Source: Rhodococcus sp. 1163 (GTDB lineage: Bacteria > Actinomycetota > Actinomycetes > Mycobacteriales > Mycobacteriaceae). From it: DNA of 64,000 bases. The first letter of the stretch is position 1; each line of letters starts with the position of its first letter. This document shows positions 29,773 through 39,224 of the stretch, in pieces. The position numbers and the translations under genes were made by a program. The notes beneath the pieces were generated by a model, which was not told where the DNA came from, made no database searches, and worked only from the letters and a program-made list of their open reading frames with translations. The DNA lies in NCBI RefSeq assembly GCF_002091985.1, contig NZ_MKKX01000038.1, positions 124,001-188,000 on the forward strand, in the 5' to 3' direction.

Positions 29773-30276
29773 ATGACAACGCAAGCTGCTGCCCTCAAGC
29801 GCTCCTGGGCATTGGACCTGTCCAACAAGACCCTGTACGACCTGCTGAAGCTGCGTGTCGAGGTTTTCGTCGTCGAGCAGGCGTGTGCCTACCCCGAACT
29901 CGACGGTCGAGATCTGCTCACCGAGACGAGGCACTTCTGGCTCGAACGTGACGGCGAAGTGGTGTGCACGCTGCGTCTGCTCGAGGAGCACGACAACGGC
30001 GAGAAGGCCTTCCGCATCGGCCGTCTGTGCACGCAGCGCTCGGCGCGGGGGCAGGGGCACACCACGCGTATCTTGCGTGCTGCCCTTGCCGAGGTCGGGT
30101 CCTCTCCTTGTCGTATCAACGCACAGAGCTACCTGGTGGACATGTACGCGAAACACGGCTTTCTTCCCGATGGTGAGGAAGTTCTCGAAGACGGGATTCC
30201 GCACACGCCCATGCGTCGGGGCGGCGGAACCCCGTGGGGAGAGGCGTCGGGCGGCAGTAAGGTCGAACGACGGTAG
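29773..30276 (+). CDS. ElaA-type GNAT acetyltransferase
   Basis: ATG 29773 gives 167 residues. The ElaA-like N-terminus reads LYDLLKLRVEVFVVEQACAYPELDGRD, then VVCTLRLLEE, and the acetyl-CoA loop region is FRIGRLCTQRSARGQGHTTRIL (residues about 72-93). The C-terminus YAKHGFLPDGEEVLEDGIPHTPM is strongly conserved in ElaA. It lies 13 bp after mqo, as Rv2851c follows Rv2852c, so they probably share a transcript. The acetyl acceptor is unknown. It ends immediately before the B12 riboswitch. Confidence 0.9.
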   Translation: MTTQAAALKRSWALDLSNKTLYDLLKLRVEVFVVEQACAYPELDGRDLLTETRHFWLERDGEVVCTLRLLEEHDNGEKAFRIGRLCTQRSARGQGHTTRILRAALAEVGSSPCRINAQSYLVDMYAKHGFLPDGEEVLEDGIPHTPMRRGGGTPWGEASGGSKVERR

Positions 30277-30390
30277 GGTTCGATCAACGGAGCTGATGCG
30301 GGGAAGTCCTGTGTGATTCAGGCGCGGTCCCGCCACTGTGTACGAGTAGGCCGATTGTCGGCAGCCTCGTAAGCCAGATCACCGCACAGC
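30277..30390 (+). ncRNA. Cobalamin (AdoCbl) riboswitch
   Basis: The region contains the B12-box core GGCGCGGTCCCGCCACTGTG at 30321-30340 (with GCCACTG at 30332-30338), an upstream GATGCGGGGAAGTCC, and the downstream AAGCCAGATCACC at 30371-30383, in the order expected for a cobalamin riboswitch. It precedes a chelatase-cobO-cobB operon. A further hairpin, CCTCGG/CCGAGG at 30433-30452, lies before the GTG start and has no T-tract, so control of translation initiation is more likely than termination. The exact ends are estimates. Confidence 0.92.
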
Positions 30391-30469
30391 ATCGAAATTA
30401 CTTTGTCCACTTCTTCGGTGGGCATCGAAAGTCCTCGGCGCGGAAACCGAGGAATGAAGGGGATCGAAA

Positions 30470-32434
30470 GTGCAGCAGGCCGTTGGATCTTCAGAACCCG
30501 GTTATCCGTTCAGCGCGATAGTCGGCCAAGACCAGCTTCGATTGTCATTGATCCTGTGTGCGGTGCACCCAGGAATCGGTGGTGTCCTCGTCCGCGGTGA
30601 GAAGGGGACGGCGAAGTCCACTGTCGTACGCGCACTCGCGACGCTGCTTCCGAACATCGAGGACGATGGCGAGAGCCGACCAGCCCGGTTGGTAGAGCTT
30701 CCGGTCGGCGCGACCGAGGACCGCGTGGTCGGTTCGCTCGATCTCGAGAAGGTGCTGCGAGACGGCGAACGTGCATTCCAGCCGGGATTGTTGGCCGCAG
30801 CCCATCGGGGAGTGCTGTACGTGGACGAGGTGAACCTTCTGCATGATCACCTGGTCGATGTTCTGCTCGACGCCGCTGCGATGGGGCGTGTCCACATCGA
30901 ACGCGACGGGGTTTCACATTCGCATCCCGCGCAGTTCGTCCTCGTGGGAACGATGAATCCCGAAGAGGGCGAGCTTAGACCACAGCTGTTGGATCGCTTC
31001 GGGCTCGCCGTGGAGGTCACTGCCTCTCGCGACGTGGACATCCGAATGGACGTCGTGCGAAGGCGTCTGAACTACGAGCGCGACCCCTTTACGTTTGCTG
31101 CACGCTATGCCGACGAGGACGCGGACATCGCCGCACATATCGTCGCGGCTCGACTCGTATTGGATCAAGTGGAACTCGACGACACCGAACTTCGTCGAAT
31201 TGCGGCATTGTGTGCGTCGTTCGACGTCGACGGGATGCGAGCGGACCTCGTAGTCGCAAGGACCGCTTCGGCGCACGCGGCATGGCGAGGCTCGCCGAAG
31301 GTCGAGGAGTCCGACGTGCGGGTCGCTGCGGAATTGGCATTGCCGCATCGCCGCAGGCGTGACCCGTTCGACGAGCCGGGGATCGACGAGAGTGCACTCG
31401 ACGATGCCATGCGCGAGGCCGCAGAACAGGCCGACTCCGCGAAGCCGGAATCCGGCCAGAAGTCCGACGAACCGACCGATCCCGAACCGACCGATCCCGA
31501 ACCTACCGATCCCGAACCTACGGATCCCGAACCTACGGATTCAGGACCTGATCCGGATGACGACGGCGGTGGTGCACCCAGACCGGACCAGTCGGATCCA
31601 CCGTCCGGCAACGGATCTCGTGACCGTGATGCAGCAGCTCCCGGATCGCAGTTTCGCGCGCGGTTGATGGAAGTTCCCGGTGTCGGCGAGGGAGCGCCCG
31701 GCCGTCGCTCCCGGTCGCGTGCTGCGCAGGGGCGGGTGGTGCGCCCGACCACCGAGCGCGGCAAGGGACTTCACCTCATCGGGACATTGTTCGCCGCGGC
31801 CGAGGATCAAGTCGCGCGCGGACGAACATCCGGAAAGTTCCGACTCGAGCCCGCGGACCTACGCGGGGCGATTCGTGAAGGTCGCGAAGGCAACCTCATC
31901 GTGTTCGTTGTCGACGCATCCGGATCGATGGCTGCACGTGATCGGTTGTCCGCCGTGACGGGAGCAGTGCTGTCGCTACTGCGCGATGCATACCAACGGC
32001 GCGACAAGGTTGCGGTCATCACTGTTCGAGGGCGCGAGGCCGAGTTGGTTCTCCCGCCGACGTCGAGCGTCGACGTCGCTGTCACCCGCTTGCGCAGAAT
32101 GAAGACCGGTGGGAAATCGCCACTGGCACAGGGCTTCCTGCGGGCACGTGAGGTCGTCCTTCGAGAGAAGGTCAGAGATCCGCTGCGCCGTGCGCTCGTC
32201 GTCGCGATGACCGATGGGCGAGCGACGGGCGGTGTCGATCCGGTCGGGCGCGCACGTATCGCTGCGTCGCGTCTGGCAGCCGACGGGACTGCGTCGGTTG
32301 TCGTGGACTGCGAATCGGGCATGGTCCGTCTCGGACTGGCCGCCGATTTCGCCCGGCATCTACAGGGTGGCTACGTGCGGCTTGCCGACCTTTCGGCAGA
32401 GCATGTGGCCGCCGTCGTTCGCGCAGCGGCCTGA
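30470..32434 (+). CDS. Fused AAA+ / VWA metal-chelatase subunit (putative cobaltochelatase component)
   Basis: The 654-residue protein joins a ChlI/BchI-type AAA+ ATPase to a ChlD/BchD-type integrin-like domain. Walker A is GEKGTAKST (about 44-52) and Walker B is [10 protein letters not shown] (about 109-118). An acidic linker at about 325-390 contains five DPEPT-type repeats. The VWA domain follows with MIDAS motif DASGSM (about 482-487). Such fused proteins drive metal insertion with a large CobN-type subunit, which is not in this window. The B12 riboswitch and cobO/cobB downstream make cobalt insertion the best guess. It corresponds to Rv2850c. GTG 30470 has GAAGGGG upstream. Confidence 0.9.
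   Translation: MQQAVGSSEPGYPFSAIVGQDQLRLSLILCAVHPGIGGVLVRGEKGTAKSTVVRALATLLPNIEDDGESRPARLVELPVGATEDRVVGSLDLEKVLRDGERAFQPGLLAAAHRGVLYVDEVNLLHDHLVDVLLDAAAMGRVHIERDGVSHSHPAQFVLVGTMNPEEGELRPQLLDRFGLAVEVTASRDVDIRMDVVRRRLNYERDPFTFAARYADEDADIAAHIVAARLVLDQVELDDTELRRIAALCASFDVDGMRADLVVARTASAHAAWRGSPKVEESDVRVAAELALPHRRRRDPFDEPGIDESALDDAMREAAEQADSAKPESGQKSDEPTDPEPTDPEPTDPEPTDPEPTDSGPDPDDDGGGAPRPDQSDPPSGNGSRDRDAAAPGSQFRARLMEVPGVGEGAPGRRSRSRAAQGRVVRPTTERGKGLHLIGTLFAAAEDQVARGRTSGKFRLEPADLRGAIREGREGNLIVFVVDASGSMAARDRLSAVTGAVLSLLRDAYQRRDKVAVITVRGREAELVLPPTSSVDVAVTRLRRMKTGGKSPLAQGFLRAREVVLREKVRDPLRRALVVAMTDGRATGGVDPVGRARIAASRLAADGTASVVVDCESGMVRLGLAADFARHLQGGYVRLADLSAEHVAAVVRAAA
31469..31543 (+). repeat. Five 15-bp tandem repeats encoding EPTDP units
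   Basis: Five 15-bp units beginning GAACC at 31469, 31484, 31499, 31514 and 31529 encode EPTDP four times and then EPTDS. The first two units are identical; later ones differ by one or two bases, and the last diverges in its final two bases. They lie in the disordered linker between the AAA+ and VWA domains, where slippage could change linker length in multiples of five residues. Confidence 0.9.
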
Positions 32435-32445
32435 GAGGACGAGCA

Positions 32446-33066
32446 ATGCCACAGGGAGTACCACTTGCGGGAACCGTTCCCGACGACGGCCTGACTACGC
32501 GTCAGCGCCGCAATCAAGCACTTCTCGCAGTGCACACCGGGCCGGGCAAGGGCAAGTCTACGGCGGCCTTCGGGATGGCACTGCGGGCGTGGAATCAAGG
32601 ATTCGACGTCGGAGTGTTCCAGTTCGTGAAGAGTGCGAAATGGAAGGTCGGCGAGGAATCGACATTCAAACTACTCGGCGAACTGCACGAGACTCAGGGC
32701 ACCGGCGGGGCCGTCGAGTGGCACAAGATGGGCGAGGGGTGGTCCTGGACGCGCAAGAAGGGTTCGGACGTCGACCACGCCGCCGCAGCTGCTGAAGGCT
32801 GGGCCGAAATCTCTCGAAGATTGAGCGAGGAGACGCACCGCTTCTACGTGTTGGACGAATTCACCTACCCACTCAAGTGGGGGTGGGTGAATATCGACGA
32901 GGTGGTCGAGGTGCTCGTGAACCGGCCGGGTAATCAACACGTCGTCGTCACCGGACGTGACGCACCGCAGGCGCTGATAGATGCCGCCGATCTCGTCACC
33001 GAAATGACCAAGGTCAAACATCCGATGGATGCGGGCCGAAAGGGTCAGCGCGGTATCGAATGGTGA
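32446..33066 (+). CDS. cobO: Cob(I)yrinic acid a,c-diamide adenosyltransferase
   Basis: CobO transfers the 5'-deoxyadenosyl group of ATP to the cobalt of cob(I)yrinic acid a,c-diamide or related corrinoids. The 206-residue protein has the P-loop HTGPGKGKST (Gly32-Thr39), then the conserved FGMALRAWNQGFDVGVFQFVK and the Walker-B-like VLDEFTYPLKWGW. The end reads VKHPMDAGRKGQRGIEW, a typical CobA/CobO terminus. It begins 11 bp after the chelatase gene and overlaps cobB by 7 bp, so riboswitch control should extend to it. Confidence 0.96.
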   Translation: MPQGVPLAGTVPDDGLTTRQRRNQALLAVHTGPGKGKSTAAFGMALRAWNQGFDVGVFQFVKSAKWKVGEESTFKLLGELHETQGTGGAVEWHKMGEGWSWTRKKGSDVDHAAAAAEGWAEISRRLSEETHRFYVLDEFTYPLKWGWVNIDEVVEVLVNRPGNQHVVVTGRDAPQALIDAADLVTEMTKVKHPMDAGRKGQRGIEW

Positions 33067-34466
33067 GCCGTCCCGCTCCCGCCGTCGTCATCGCTGCGCC
33101 CGCATCGGGGAGCGGAAAAACGACGGTAGCCACCGGGATGATGGCTGCTCTCCGCGCCATGGGGGACCGGGTAGCGCCGTTCAAGGTGGGACCGGACTAT
33201 ATCGATCCTGGATACCACTCTCTCGCAACGGGGTTGCCGGGCCGCAACCTCGATGCAGTGATGGTGGGGCGAGAGCGCATAGGCCCGCTCTTCCTACATG
33301 GCAGTGCCGGATGCGACATCGCGATCGTCGAGGGAGTCATGGGGCTCTTCGACGGCAAGATCGACATGACGGGGGCCGGACAGGCCTCCGCGGAGGGATC
33401 GACGGCAGCGGTGGCCGCGATGCTCGGCGCACCGGTCGTTCTCGTCGTCGACGCTCGCGGCCACAGTCAGAGTCTTGCCGCTGTACTGCACGGGTTCTCG
33501 ACGTTCGACCCGTCGGTGCGGATCGGTGGCGTCATATTGAATCGGGTCGGTAGCCCGAGGCACGAAGAGGTTCTGCGTCAGGCCTGTGAGCGTGTCGGTG
33601 TCCCCGTTCTCGGGTCGTTACCGCGGATGTCGGAACTGGCGGTCCCCTCGCGGCACCTGGGACTGATCACGGCACTCGAACACGGGAGCCGAGCCGGCGC
33701 GGCAGTGGACGCAATGGCCGAACTGGTGACACGTCACGTCGACCTTGCGGCCGTCCGAGCGCTGGCGAGGTCGTCGGTCACCGGTACCGCCTGGAACCCG
33801 AACGACGAAGTGGGTGAGCCGAGCGGCGCGGGGGCAGTCGTCGCCGTGGCCGGGGGTCCCGCCTTCACATTCGGTTACGCCGAGCATGTGGAACTGCTGC
33901 GCGCTGCGGGCGCTGAGGTGGTGGTGTTCGATCCCCTCACCGACGGATTGCCCGAGCGCACGGCGGGTGTCGTTCTGCCGGGCGGGTTTCCGGAGGAACA
34001 TGCCGAGCAGTTGGCGTCGAATGAGCCTCTGCTGTCAGATATCCGCAGGGCCTCGGCAGCCGGATTGCCGATCCACGCAGAATGCGCCGGTCTGCTGTAC
34101 CTGGCGCGATCCCTCGACGGCCACGCGATGGCCGGTGTCATCGACGCGGAAGCGCAATTCGGATCGAAGCTGACACTCGGCTATCGCGATGCGGTCGCAC
34201 TGGGTGATTCGGTGTTGTTCGAGGCGGGGACTCGGGTGACGGGCCACGAGTTTCACCGCACTGCGCTCGTCGACTTCGCCGCCGAACTCGCACCGGCATG
34301 GGGTTGGCAGAACCCGAGCGCAGCTGCCGGCAAACGCATCGTCCGGGAGGGGTTCGTCCACGGCCGTGTCCATGCTTCGTACTTGCATACGCACGCGGCA
34401 GGCAGCCCTCGGTCGGTTCTGAAATTCGTCGAGGCGTGTGACCGGTTCGCGCCTGTCGATGTCTGA
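33060..34466 (+). CDS. cobB: Cobyrinate/hydrogenobyrinate a,c-diamide synthase
   Basis: CobB/CbiA amidates the a and c side chains of the corrin ring with glutamine and ATP. The 468-residue protein has an N-terminal ATP-binding APASGSGKTT (about 13-22) and FKVGPDYIDPGYH, and a C-terminal glutamine amidotransferase with the nucleophile in IHAECAGLLYL and the final VHASYLHTHAAG carrying the catalytic His. The ATG at 33060 overlaps the cobO stop; GTG 33063 is possible. In an organism with aerobic CobN-type chelation the substrate would be hydrogenobyrinate; the sequence alone does not decide. Confidence 0.95.
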   Translation: MVSRPAPAVVIAAPASGSGKTTVATGMMAALRAMGDRVAPFKVGPDYIDPGYHSLATGLPGRNLDAVMVGRERIGPLFLHGSAGCDIAIVEGVMGLFDGKIDMTGAGQASAEGSTAAVAAMLGAPVVLVVDARGHSQSLAAVLHGFSTFDPSVRIGGVILNRVGSPRHEEVLRQACERVGVPVLGSLPRMSELAVPSRHLGLITALEHGSRAGAAVDAMAELVTRHVDLAAVRALARSSVTGTAWNPNDEVGEPSGAGAVVAVAGGPAFTFGYAEHVELLRAAGAEVVVFDPLTDGLPERTAGVVLPGGFPEEHAEQLASNEPLLSDIRRASAAGLPIHAECAGLLYLARSLDGHAMAGVIDAEAQFGSKLTLGYRDAVALGDSVLFEAGTRVTGHEFHRTALVDFAAELAPAWGWQNPSAAAGKRIVREGFVHGRVHASYLHTHAAGSPRSVLKFVEACDRFAPVDV

Positions 34467-34860
34467 ACCTGACCGCGCTGAACCTGACCACGCTGAATCG
34501 ATCGTCGTAGGAGTGGGCGCGACGGCGGCTGCGACGGACTCCGATATCGCGGCCGGGTTCGCTTCGGTCGCCAGGCCGCACTGGACCGTGGTCGCAGTTG
34601 CGACCCTGGATCGAAAGCATTCCGCGGTGGAGTCTTTTGCTCGTTCGCTTTCAGTGCCGCTGAGCAAGTGGACGGCTGCCCAATTGGCCTGCGTCGTCGT
34701 GCCGGCCCCGTCCTTACTGGTCGACGACGCCGTCGGGACTCCGAGCGTGGCAGAGGCCGCAGCAGTATTGGGGAGCGGCGGAGGCACGCTGATTCTGGGC
34801 AAGACGAAGGTGGGTCCGGTGACCATTGCGGTGGCGATAGCACCGGTGCCCGCGGAATAG
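34459..34860 (+). CDS. CbiG C-terminal / CobE-like cobalamin biosynthesis protein
   Basis: ATG 34459 overlaps the cobB stop by 8 bp; the frame is also open from 34438. The 133-residue product has a short E-P-D repeat (EPDRAEPDHAES), then a CbiG_C/CobE-like domain: IVVGVGATAAATDSDIAAGF (about 16-35) and GTPSVAEAAAVLGSGGGTLILGKTKVGPVTIAVA. In full CbiG this domain is fused to an N-terminal part that opens the lactone ring; here it stands alone, as in CobE. CobE has no firmly assigned reaction. The operon context supports a corrin role. It is the last gene under the riboswitch. Confidence 0.8.
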   Translation: MSEPDRAEPDHAESIVVGVGATAAATDSDIAAGFASVARPHWTVVAVATLDRKHSAVESFARSLSVPLSKWTAAQLACVVVPAPSLLVDDAVGTPSVAEAAAVLGSGGGTLILGKTKVGPVTIAVAIAPVPAE

Positions 34861-34899
34861 AAGCCTTGCGCGCCCGACTGCAACACGTTCTAATGTTGC

Positions 34900-35766
34900 A
34901 TGCGCTTCGGTCTCGTTCTGTTCACCTCCGATCGTGGAATAACGCCTGCGGCAGCGGCAGCAGCGGGCGAGCGATTGGGATTCGACTCGTTCTACGTACC
35001 GGAGCACACGCACATCCCCGTCAAGCGTGAAGCGGCTCATCCGCAGACGGGTGATTCTTCGTTACCGGACGATCGATACTCCCGAACTCTCGATCCGTGG
35101 GTGGCGCTGGCCGCAGCGTCCGCGGTGACGAAACGAATCGCATTGGGCACCGCAGTCGCGATACCGGTGGAGCACGATCCGATTACGCTCGCCAAAACCA
35201 TTGCCTCACTCGACCACCTCAGTAATGGTCGTGTGGTTTTGGGAGTCGGGTTCGGTTGGAACGTCGACGAATTGGTCGATCATGGAGTACCTCCGGCCAG
35301 GAGACGGACCATGCTCCGTGAATACCTGGAGGCGATGCGTGCACTGTGGTCACAGGAACAGGCGGAGTTCTCGGGTGAGTTCGTCGAGTTCGGTCCCAGC
35401 TGGGCGTGGCCGAAACCTGCTGCGGGACGCCATATCCCGACGCTCGTCGGTGCTGCGGGTACAGACAAAAATTTTGCCTGGATAGTTCGATCGGCGGACG
35501 GTTGGATCACCACACCGGGCGAGCAGGACATCGAGTCGCGGGTCGTTCGACTCCAGCAGTTGTGGCGCGACGGCGGTAGGGACGGTGCGCCACACATCGT
35601 CGTGCTCGACTTCAAGCCCGATGCAGAGAAGCTGGCGAGATGGGAAGAAATGGGCGTGAGTGAAGTGGTCTACGGAATGCCCGACAGATCCGAACCCGAG
35701 GTCCTCGCATATCTCGAGCGTCTCGCTGTGAAGTTGACCGGTCGATTGTCATTCGCCGGCAGTTGA
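34900..35766 (+). CDS. LLM-class F420-dependent oxidoreductase
   Basis: A 288-residue TIM-barrel of the luciferase-like monooxygenase superfamily. It begins MRFGLVLFTSDRGITPAAAAAAGERLGFDSF-like sequence (MRFGLVLFTSDRG; AGERLGFDSFYVPEHTHIP), with TKRIALGTAVAIPVEHDPI, LSNGRVVLGVGFGWNVDEL and a C-terminal GVSEVVYGMP. These features, especially GVGFGWN, are typical of the actinobacterial F420-dependent subgroup rather than FMN luciferases. Substrate unknown. It is 39 bp after the cbiG-like gene but is not known to be part of cobalamin synthesis, so co-transcription may be incidental. Confidence 0.88.
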   Translation: MRFGLVLFTSDRGITPAAAAAAGERLGFDSFYVPEHTHIPVKREAAHPQTGDSSLPDDRYSRTLDPWVALAAASAVTKRIALGTAVAIPVEHDPITLAKTIASLDHLSNGRVVLGVGFGWNVDELVDHGVPPARRRTMLREYLEAMRALWSQEQAEFSGEFVEFGPSWAWPKPAAGRHIPTLVGAAGTDKNFAWIVRSADGWITTPGEQDIESRVVRLQQLWRDGGRDGAPHIVVLDFKPDAEKLARWEEMGVSEVVYGMPDRSEPEVLAYLERLAVKLTGRLSFAGS

Positions 35767-35846
35767 GAAGCCCCGTGAGCAGCTGAGACGCCCGTGATGA
35801 CCGGCAACGGTGGCGTCTGCGTCCGAGTACAGGCACTGTAGGCACA

Positions 35847-37514
35847 ATGAAGTCCTCTTCGCTCGTACTCGGCCCACTCGTCCGTTACGTCGGCGTCGAC
35901 TCGGCGACGTTCTGGTTCGAATTCGATGTGCCCGGAACGGTGGCTGTGCGTACCGCCGTCGGCGTGGTGGGAGAAGCGCACACCTGGGGCCTGCACGGAC
36001 ACCACTACGCATTGGTCGCACTGACGGGTCTGCCGGCGAACACCGCGATCACCTACGACGTGACATTCGACGACACGAGGATCTGGCCCGAACCTGGCGC
36101 GACCTCGGCTGTTCACACCGGAGATCCTGTCGGCCCCGTGACCTTCGCATTCGGATCATGCCGGCGAGGTGACAACTACGGTGAAGACTCACTCCGACGA
36201 ATCGGTGCCGACGCACTTGCCGGTCTGGGCAATCGAATGTCCACCCAAGATCCGTCGGAATGGCCGCAAGCGCTGCTGTTACTCGGTGACCAGGTGTACG
36301 CAGACGACCCGTCACCCGAAATCTTGGAAAGACTCCACGCGCGACGGGAAGGCGGGCAAGGGCCCGGCAGTGCACGGGGTACCGACGCCGAGAACGAGAT
36401 CTGCGACTTCGAGGAGTACTCCTGGCTCTACCACGAATCGTGGGGTGCCGAGCCGGTGCGCACGTTGTTGGCCAGCGTCCCGTCGTGCATGATTCTCGAC
36501 GACCACGATCTGCGCGACGACTGGAACTCGTCCGCGTCCTGGCGAAAGGACATAGAGACCCGGCCGTGGTGGAACGATCGCGTGGTCGGCGCCTTCTCCT
36601 CGTACTGGGTTTATCAGCATCTGGGTAATCTTTCACCCGAAGAGCTCGCTCGCGACGAGTTGTACGAGGCGGTCCGCACAGCCGCCGACGACACGGCGCG
36701 TGAACGCCTTCTTGCGGACTTCTCATTATTGGTCGATCGGGATCCGGCGGCTGGCAGGTGGAGCTTCTATCGCGACTTCGGTGACACTCGACTGCTCATG
36801 ATCGATTCTCGTTGTTCGCGCAATCTCGACCCGAACGATCGGGCAATGGTGGACGACGCGGAATGGGCCTGGGTCCGAGAGCGCGCTCTGGAGGGCTCAC
36901 CCAAACACCTCCTCTTCGGATCTTCCCTGCCGTTCTTGATGTTGCCCGCGTTGCATCACCTGGAACAATGGAACGAGGCTGTAGCGCAGGGGAGTTGGGG
37001 CAAGAAGGCGGCCCGCGTGGCAGAGAAACTGCGTATCGCGCTCGATCTCGAACACTGGGCAGCATTCGGAAAGTCGTTCTCGGATATGGCAACTCTGACG
37101 CGCGAGCTGTCCAGGTCGAAAAATCCACCGGCCAGCATCCTGTGGTTGTCGGGTGACGTGCACTGCTCCTATGTAGCGAATGCAGACTTCGGTGTCGGGG
37201 GAAAGGGAATCCCGGCCACCTACCAACTCACGATGTCGCCGTTTCGGAACCCGTTGAATCTGCCGATTCGGGCGGTCAACCGGTTGGCAATCAAACGGCC
37301 AGTTGCAACCCTGATGGAGAAACTCGCCCGCGCTGCCCACGTGGGGCCGGACGACGTCCACTGGGAAGCCGAGGCAGGCCCATGGTTCGACAACGGCGTC
37401 ATGTTGCTCACCACGGAAGGAGACTCAGCGCGGCTCCGCGTCGAGCATGCGCAGCTCGATTCGGCCCGAAAGCAGATCCTGACGACGACTGCAAAGATCG
37501 TATTGGCGCCGTGA
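35847..37514 (+). CDS. PhoD-like alkaline phosphatase / phosphodiesterase
   Basis: A 555-residue PhoD-family metallophosphatase. The metallophosphatase core shows FAFGSCRRGDNYG, LLLGDQVYADDPS, the metal-binding MILDDHDLRDDWN and WLSGDVHCSYVA. A fibronectin-like N-terminal domain of about 100 residues precedes it. There is no Tat or Sec signal peptide (it begins MKSSSLVLGPLVRYVG), unlike secreted PhoD enzymes, so a cytoplasmic location is likely. Substrate is unknown; phosphodiesters are usual for the family. It is separated from the ABC-F gene by 16 bp and may be co-transcribed with it. Confidence 0.88.
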   Translation: MKSSSLVLGPLVRYVGVDSATFWFEFDVPGTVAVRTAVGVVGEAHTWGLHGHHYALVALTGLPANTAITYDVTFDDTRIWPEPGATSAVHTGDPVGPVTFAFGSCRRGDNYGEDSLRRIGADALAGLGNRMSTQDPSEWPQALLLLGDQVYADDPSPEILERLHARREGGQGPGSARGTDAENEICDFEEYSWLYHESWGAEPVRTLLASVPSCMILDDHDLRDDWNSSASWRKDIETRPWWNDRVVGAFSSYWVYQHLGNLSPEELARDELYEAVRTAADDTARERLLADFSLLVDRDPAAGRWSFYRDFGDTRLLMIDSRCSRNLDPNDRAMVDDAEWAWVRERALEGSPKHLLFGSSLPFLMLPALHHLEQWNEAVAQGSWGKKAARVAEKLRIALDLEHWAAFGKSFSDMATLTRELSRSKNPPASILWLSGDVHCSYVANADFGVGGKGIPATYQLTMSPFRNPLNLPIRAVNRLAIKRPVATLMEKLARAAHVGPDDVHWEAEAGPWFDNGVMLLTTEGDSARLRVEHAQLDSARKQILTTTAKIVLAP

Positions 37515-37530
37515 CATAGAATTTGTCTCC

Positions 37531-39213
37531 GTGGCTCACCTCGAACTCACCGACATCGACTACTTTCTTCCCGACGGCAGACAACTGCTCAGCGGGGTCG
37601 GGTTTCGAGTCGGAGACGGCGCGAAGGCCGCTCTCATCGGTCCGAACGGCACCGGAAAAACCACGCTGACACGGATCGTGGCCGGCGACCTCGCACCAGA
37701 TGACGGAAACGTCGCCAGCTCGGGATCGCTCGGAGTGATGCGCCAGTTCGTCGGGCAGTTGCGCGACGACTCGACTGTGCAGGACCTACTGTTGTCCGTT
37801 TCACAGCCGGGGGTACGTGCCGCAGCGAAAGCACTCGATGATGCCGAGAACGCGATGATCGACGTCGACAACGAGAAGACTCAACTCAAATACGCGAACG
37901 CGCTGTCGGATTGGGGTGACGTCGGCGGGTACGACCTGGAGCCGTTCTGGGACAAAGCGACAATGGCTGCGCTCGGGATGTCGTTCGACCGGGCGAAGTG
38001 GCGTGCGGCTTCGACTCTCAGTGGCGGCGAACAGAAGCGCCTCGTTCTGGAAGCCCTGTTCGGGGGACCGGATCAGCTGCTGCTGCTCGACGAACCGGAC
38101 AACTATCTGGACGTACCGGGCAAAAGGTGGCTGGAGAAGACGATTCGCGAGTCCGACAAGTCGGTCCTCTTCATCAGCCACGATCGTGAGCTCATCGCCA
38201 ACGCCGCGACCCGAATCATTACGCTCGAGCCGGGAATCAACGGCGCGACCTCGTGGGTGCACGGTGCCGGGTTCGAGACGTATTACGACGCTCGCGAGGA
38301 TCGAAATGCCCGACTCGACGAGCTTCGTCGTCGTTGGGACGAAGAGCGCGTCAAACTCCGTGCGCTCGTCCTGCGGCTTCGGGAGAAGGCGAAGTTCAAC
38401 GACGGCATTGCTGCTCGCTATCACGCTGCACAGACGCGGCTTGCGCGGTTCGAAGACGTCGGACCACCGGAGGCAGTGCCGGTCAAGCAGAAGGTCACAG
38501 TACGACTGCACGGCGGCCGAACGGCGAAACGCGCGCTGGTATGTACCGATCTGGAGCTGACCTCGCTCATGAAACCGTTCGACGCCGAAGTCTGGTTCGG
38601 TGACCGAGTCGCGGTCCTCGGGTCCAACGGATCGGGCAAGTCACACTTCCTCCGGTTACTGGCCGCGGGCGGCACCGATCCCGAACGGGAGCACGAGCCG
38701 GTCACCGAACTCGTCCTCGATCCAGTCCCGCACACCGGCACAGCAGTACTGGGAGCTCGCGTGCGCCCCGGGTTGTTCGCTCAGACCCACACCCGGCCCG
38801 ACCTGAACGGCAACACCTTGCTCGACATCCTGCACCTGGGCAACGAGCACCGTGACGGCATGGGCCGCGAGGCGGCGAGTCGGGCACTCGATCGCTACGG
38901 ACTCGCCCGCGCTGCCGAACAGCTCTACGACAACCTGTCTGGTGGCCAACAAGCGCGCGTTCAGATTCTGCTGCTCGAGTTGTCCGGTGCGACGCTCTTG
39001 CTTCTCGACGAGCCCACCGACAACCTCGACCTGATGTCGGCGGACTCCCTCCAAGACGCCATCGCGGCATTCGAGGGGACCGTCATCGCGGTCACCCACG
39101 ACCGTTGGTTCGCCCGCAGCTTCGAGCGGTTCTTGGTCTTCGGATCCGACGGCAACGTCTACGAATCCAACGAGCCAGTATGGGACGAAACCCGAGTCGC
39201 GCGGGCGCGGTAG
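37531..39213 (+). CDS. ABC-F family ATPase
   Basis: ABC-F proteins have two ATPase domains and no membrane part; they act on the ribosome E-site to relieve stalling or protect against antibiotics. The 560 residues contain a first Walker A GPNGTGKTT (37-45), LSGGEQKRLVLEAL, LLLLDEPDNYLDV, a charged linker with RWDEERVKLRALVLRLREKAK, a second Walker A GSNGSGKSHFL and LSGGQQARVQILLLELSGATLLLLDEPTDNLDL split here as LSGGQQARV and LLLLDEPTDNLDL. Which ABC-F subgroup it belongs to, and whether it protects against any drug, cannot be told from the sequence. Start is GTG 37531. Confidence 0.9.
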   Translation: MAHLELTDIDYFLPDGRQLLSGVGFRVGDGAKAALIGPNGTGKTTLTRIVAGDLAPDDGNVASSGSLGVMRQFVGQLRDDSTVQDLLLSVSQPGVRAAAKALDDAENAMIDVDNEKTQLKYANALSDWGDVGGYDLEPFWDKATMAALGMSFDRAKWRAASTLSGGEQKRLVLEALFGGPDQLLLLDEPDNYLDVPGKRWLEKTIRESDKSVLFISHDRELIANAATRIITLEPGINGATSWVHGAGFETYYDAREDRNARLDELRRRWDEERVKLRALVLRLREKAKFNDGIAARYHAAQTRLARFEDVGPPEAVPVKQKVTVRLHGGRTAKRALVCTDLELTSLMKPFDAEVWFGDRVAVLGSNGSGKSHFLRLLAAGGTDPEREHEPVTELVLDPVPHTGTAVLGARVRPGLFAQTHTRPDLNGNTLLDILHLGNEHRDGMGREAASRALDRYGLARAAEQLYDNLSGGQQARVQILLLELSGATLLLLDEPTDNLDLMSADSLQDAIAAFEGTVIAVTHDRWFARSFERFLVFGSDGNVYESNEPVWDETRVARAR

Positions 39214-39224
39214 CGTTTGCACTC

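Noticed and set aside
28227-29828. 533-codon antisense frame opposite mqo
   Set aside because: mqo is fully conserved on the other strand. The antisense frame has no domain, start context or neighbour support.
31469-31543. CRISPR-like array
   Set aside because: The units are contiguous 15-bp coding repeats without spacers, inside a clear gene.
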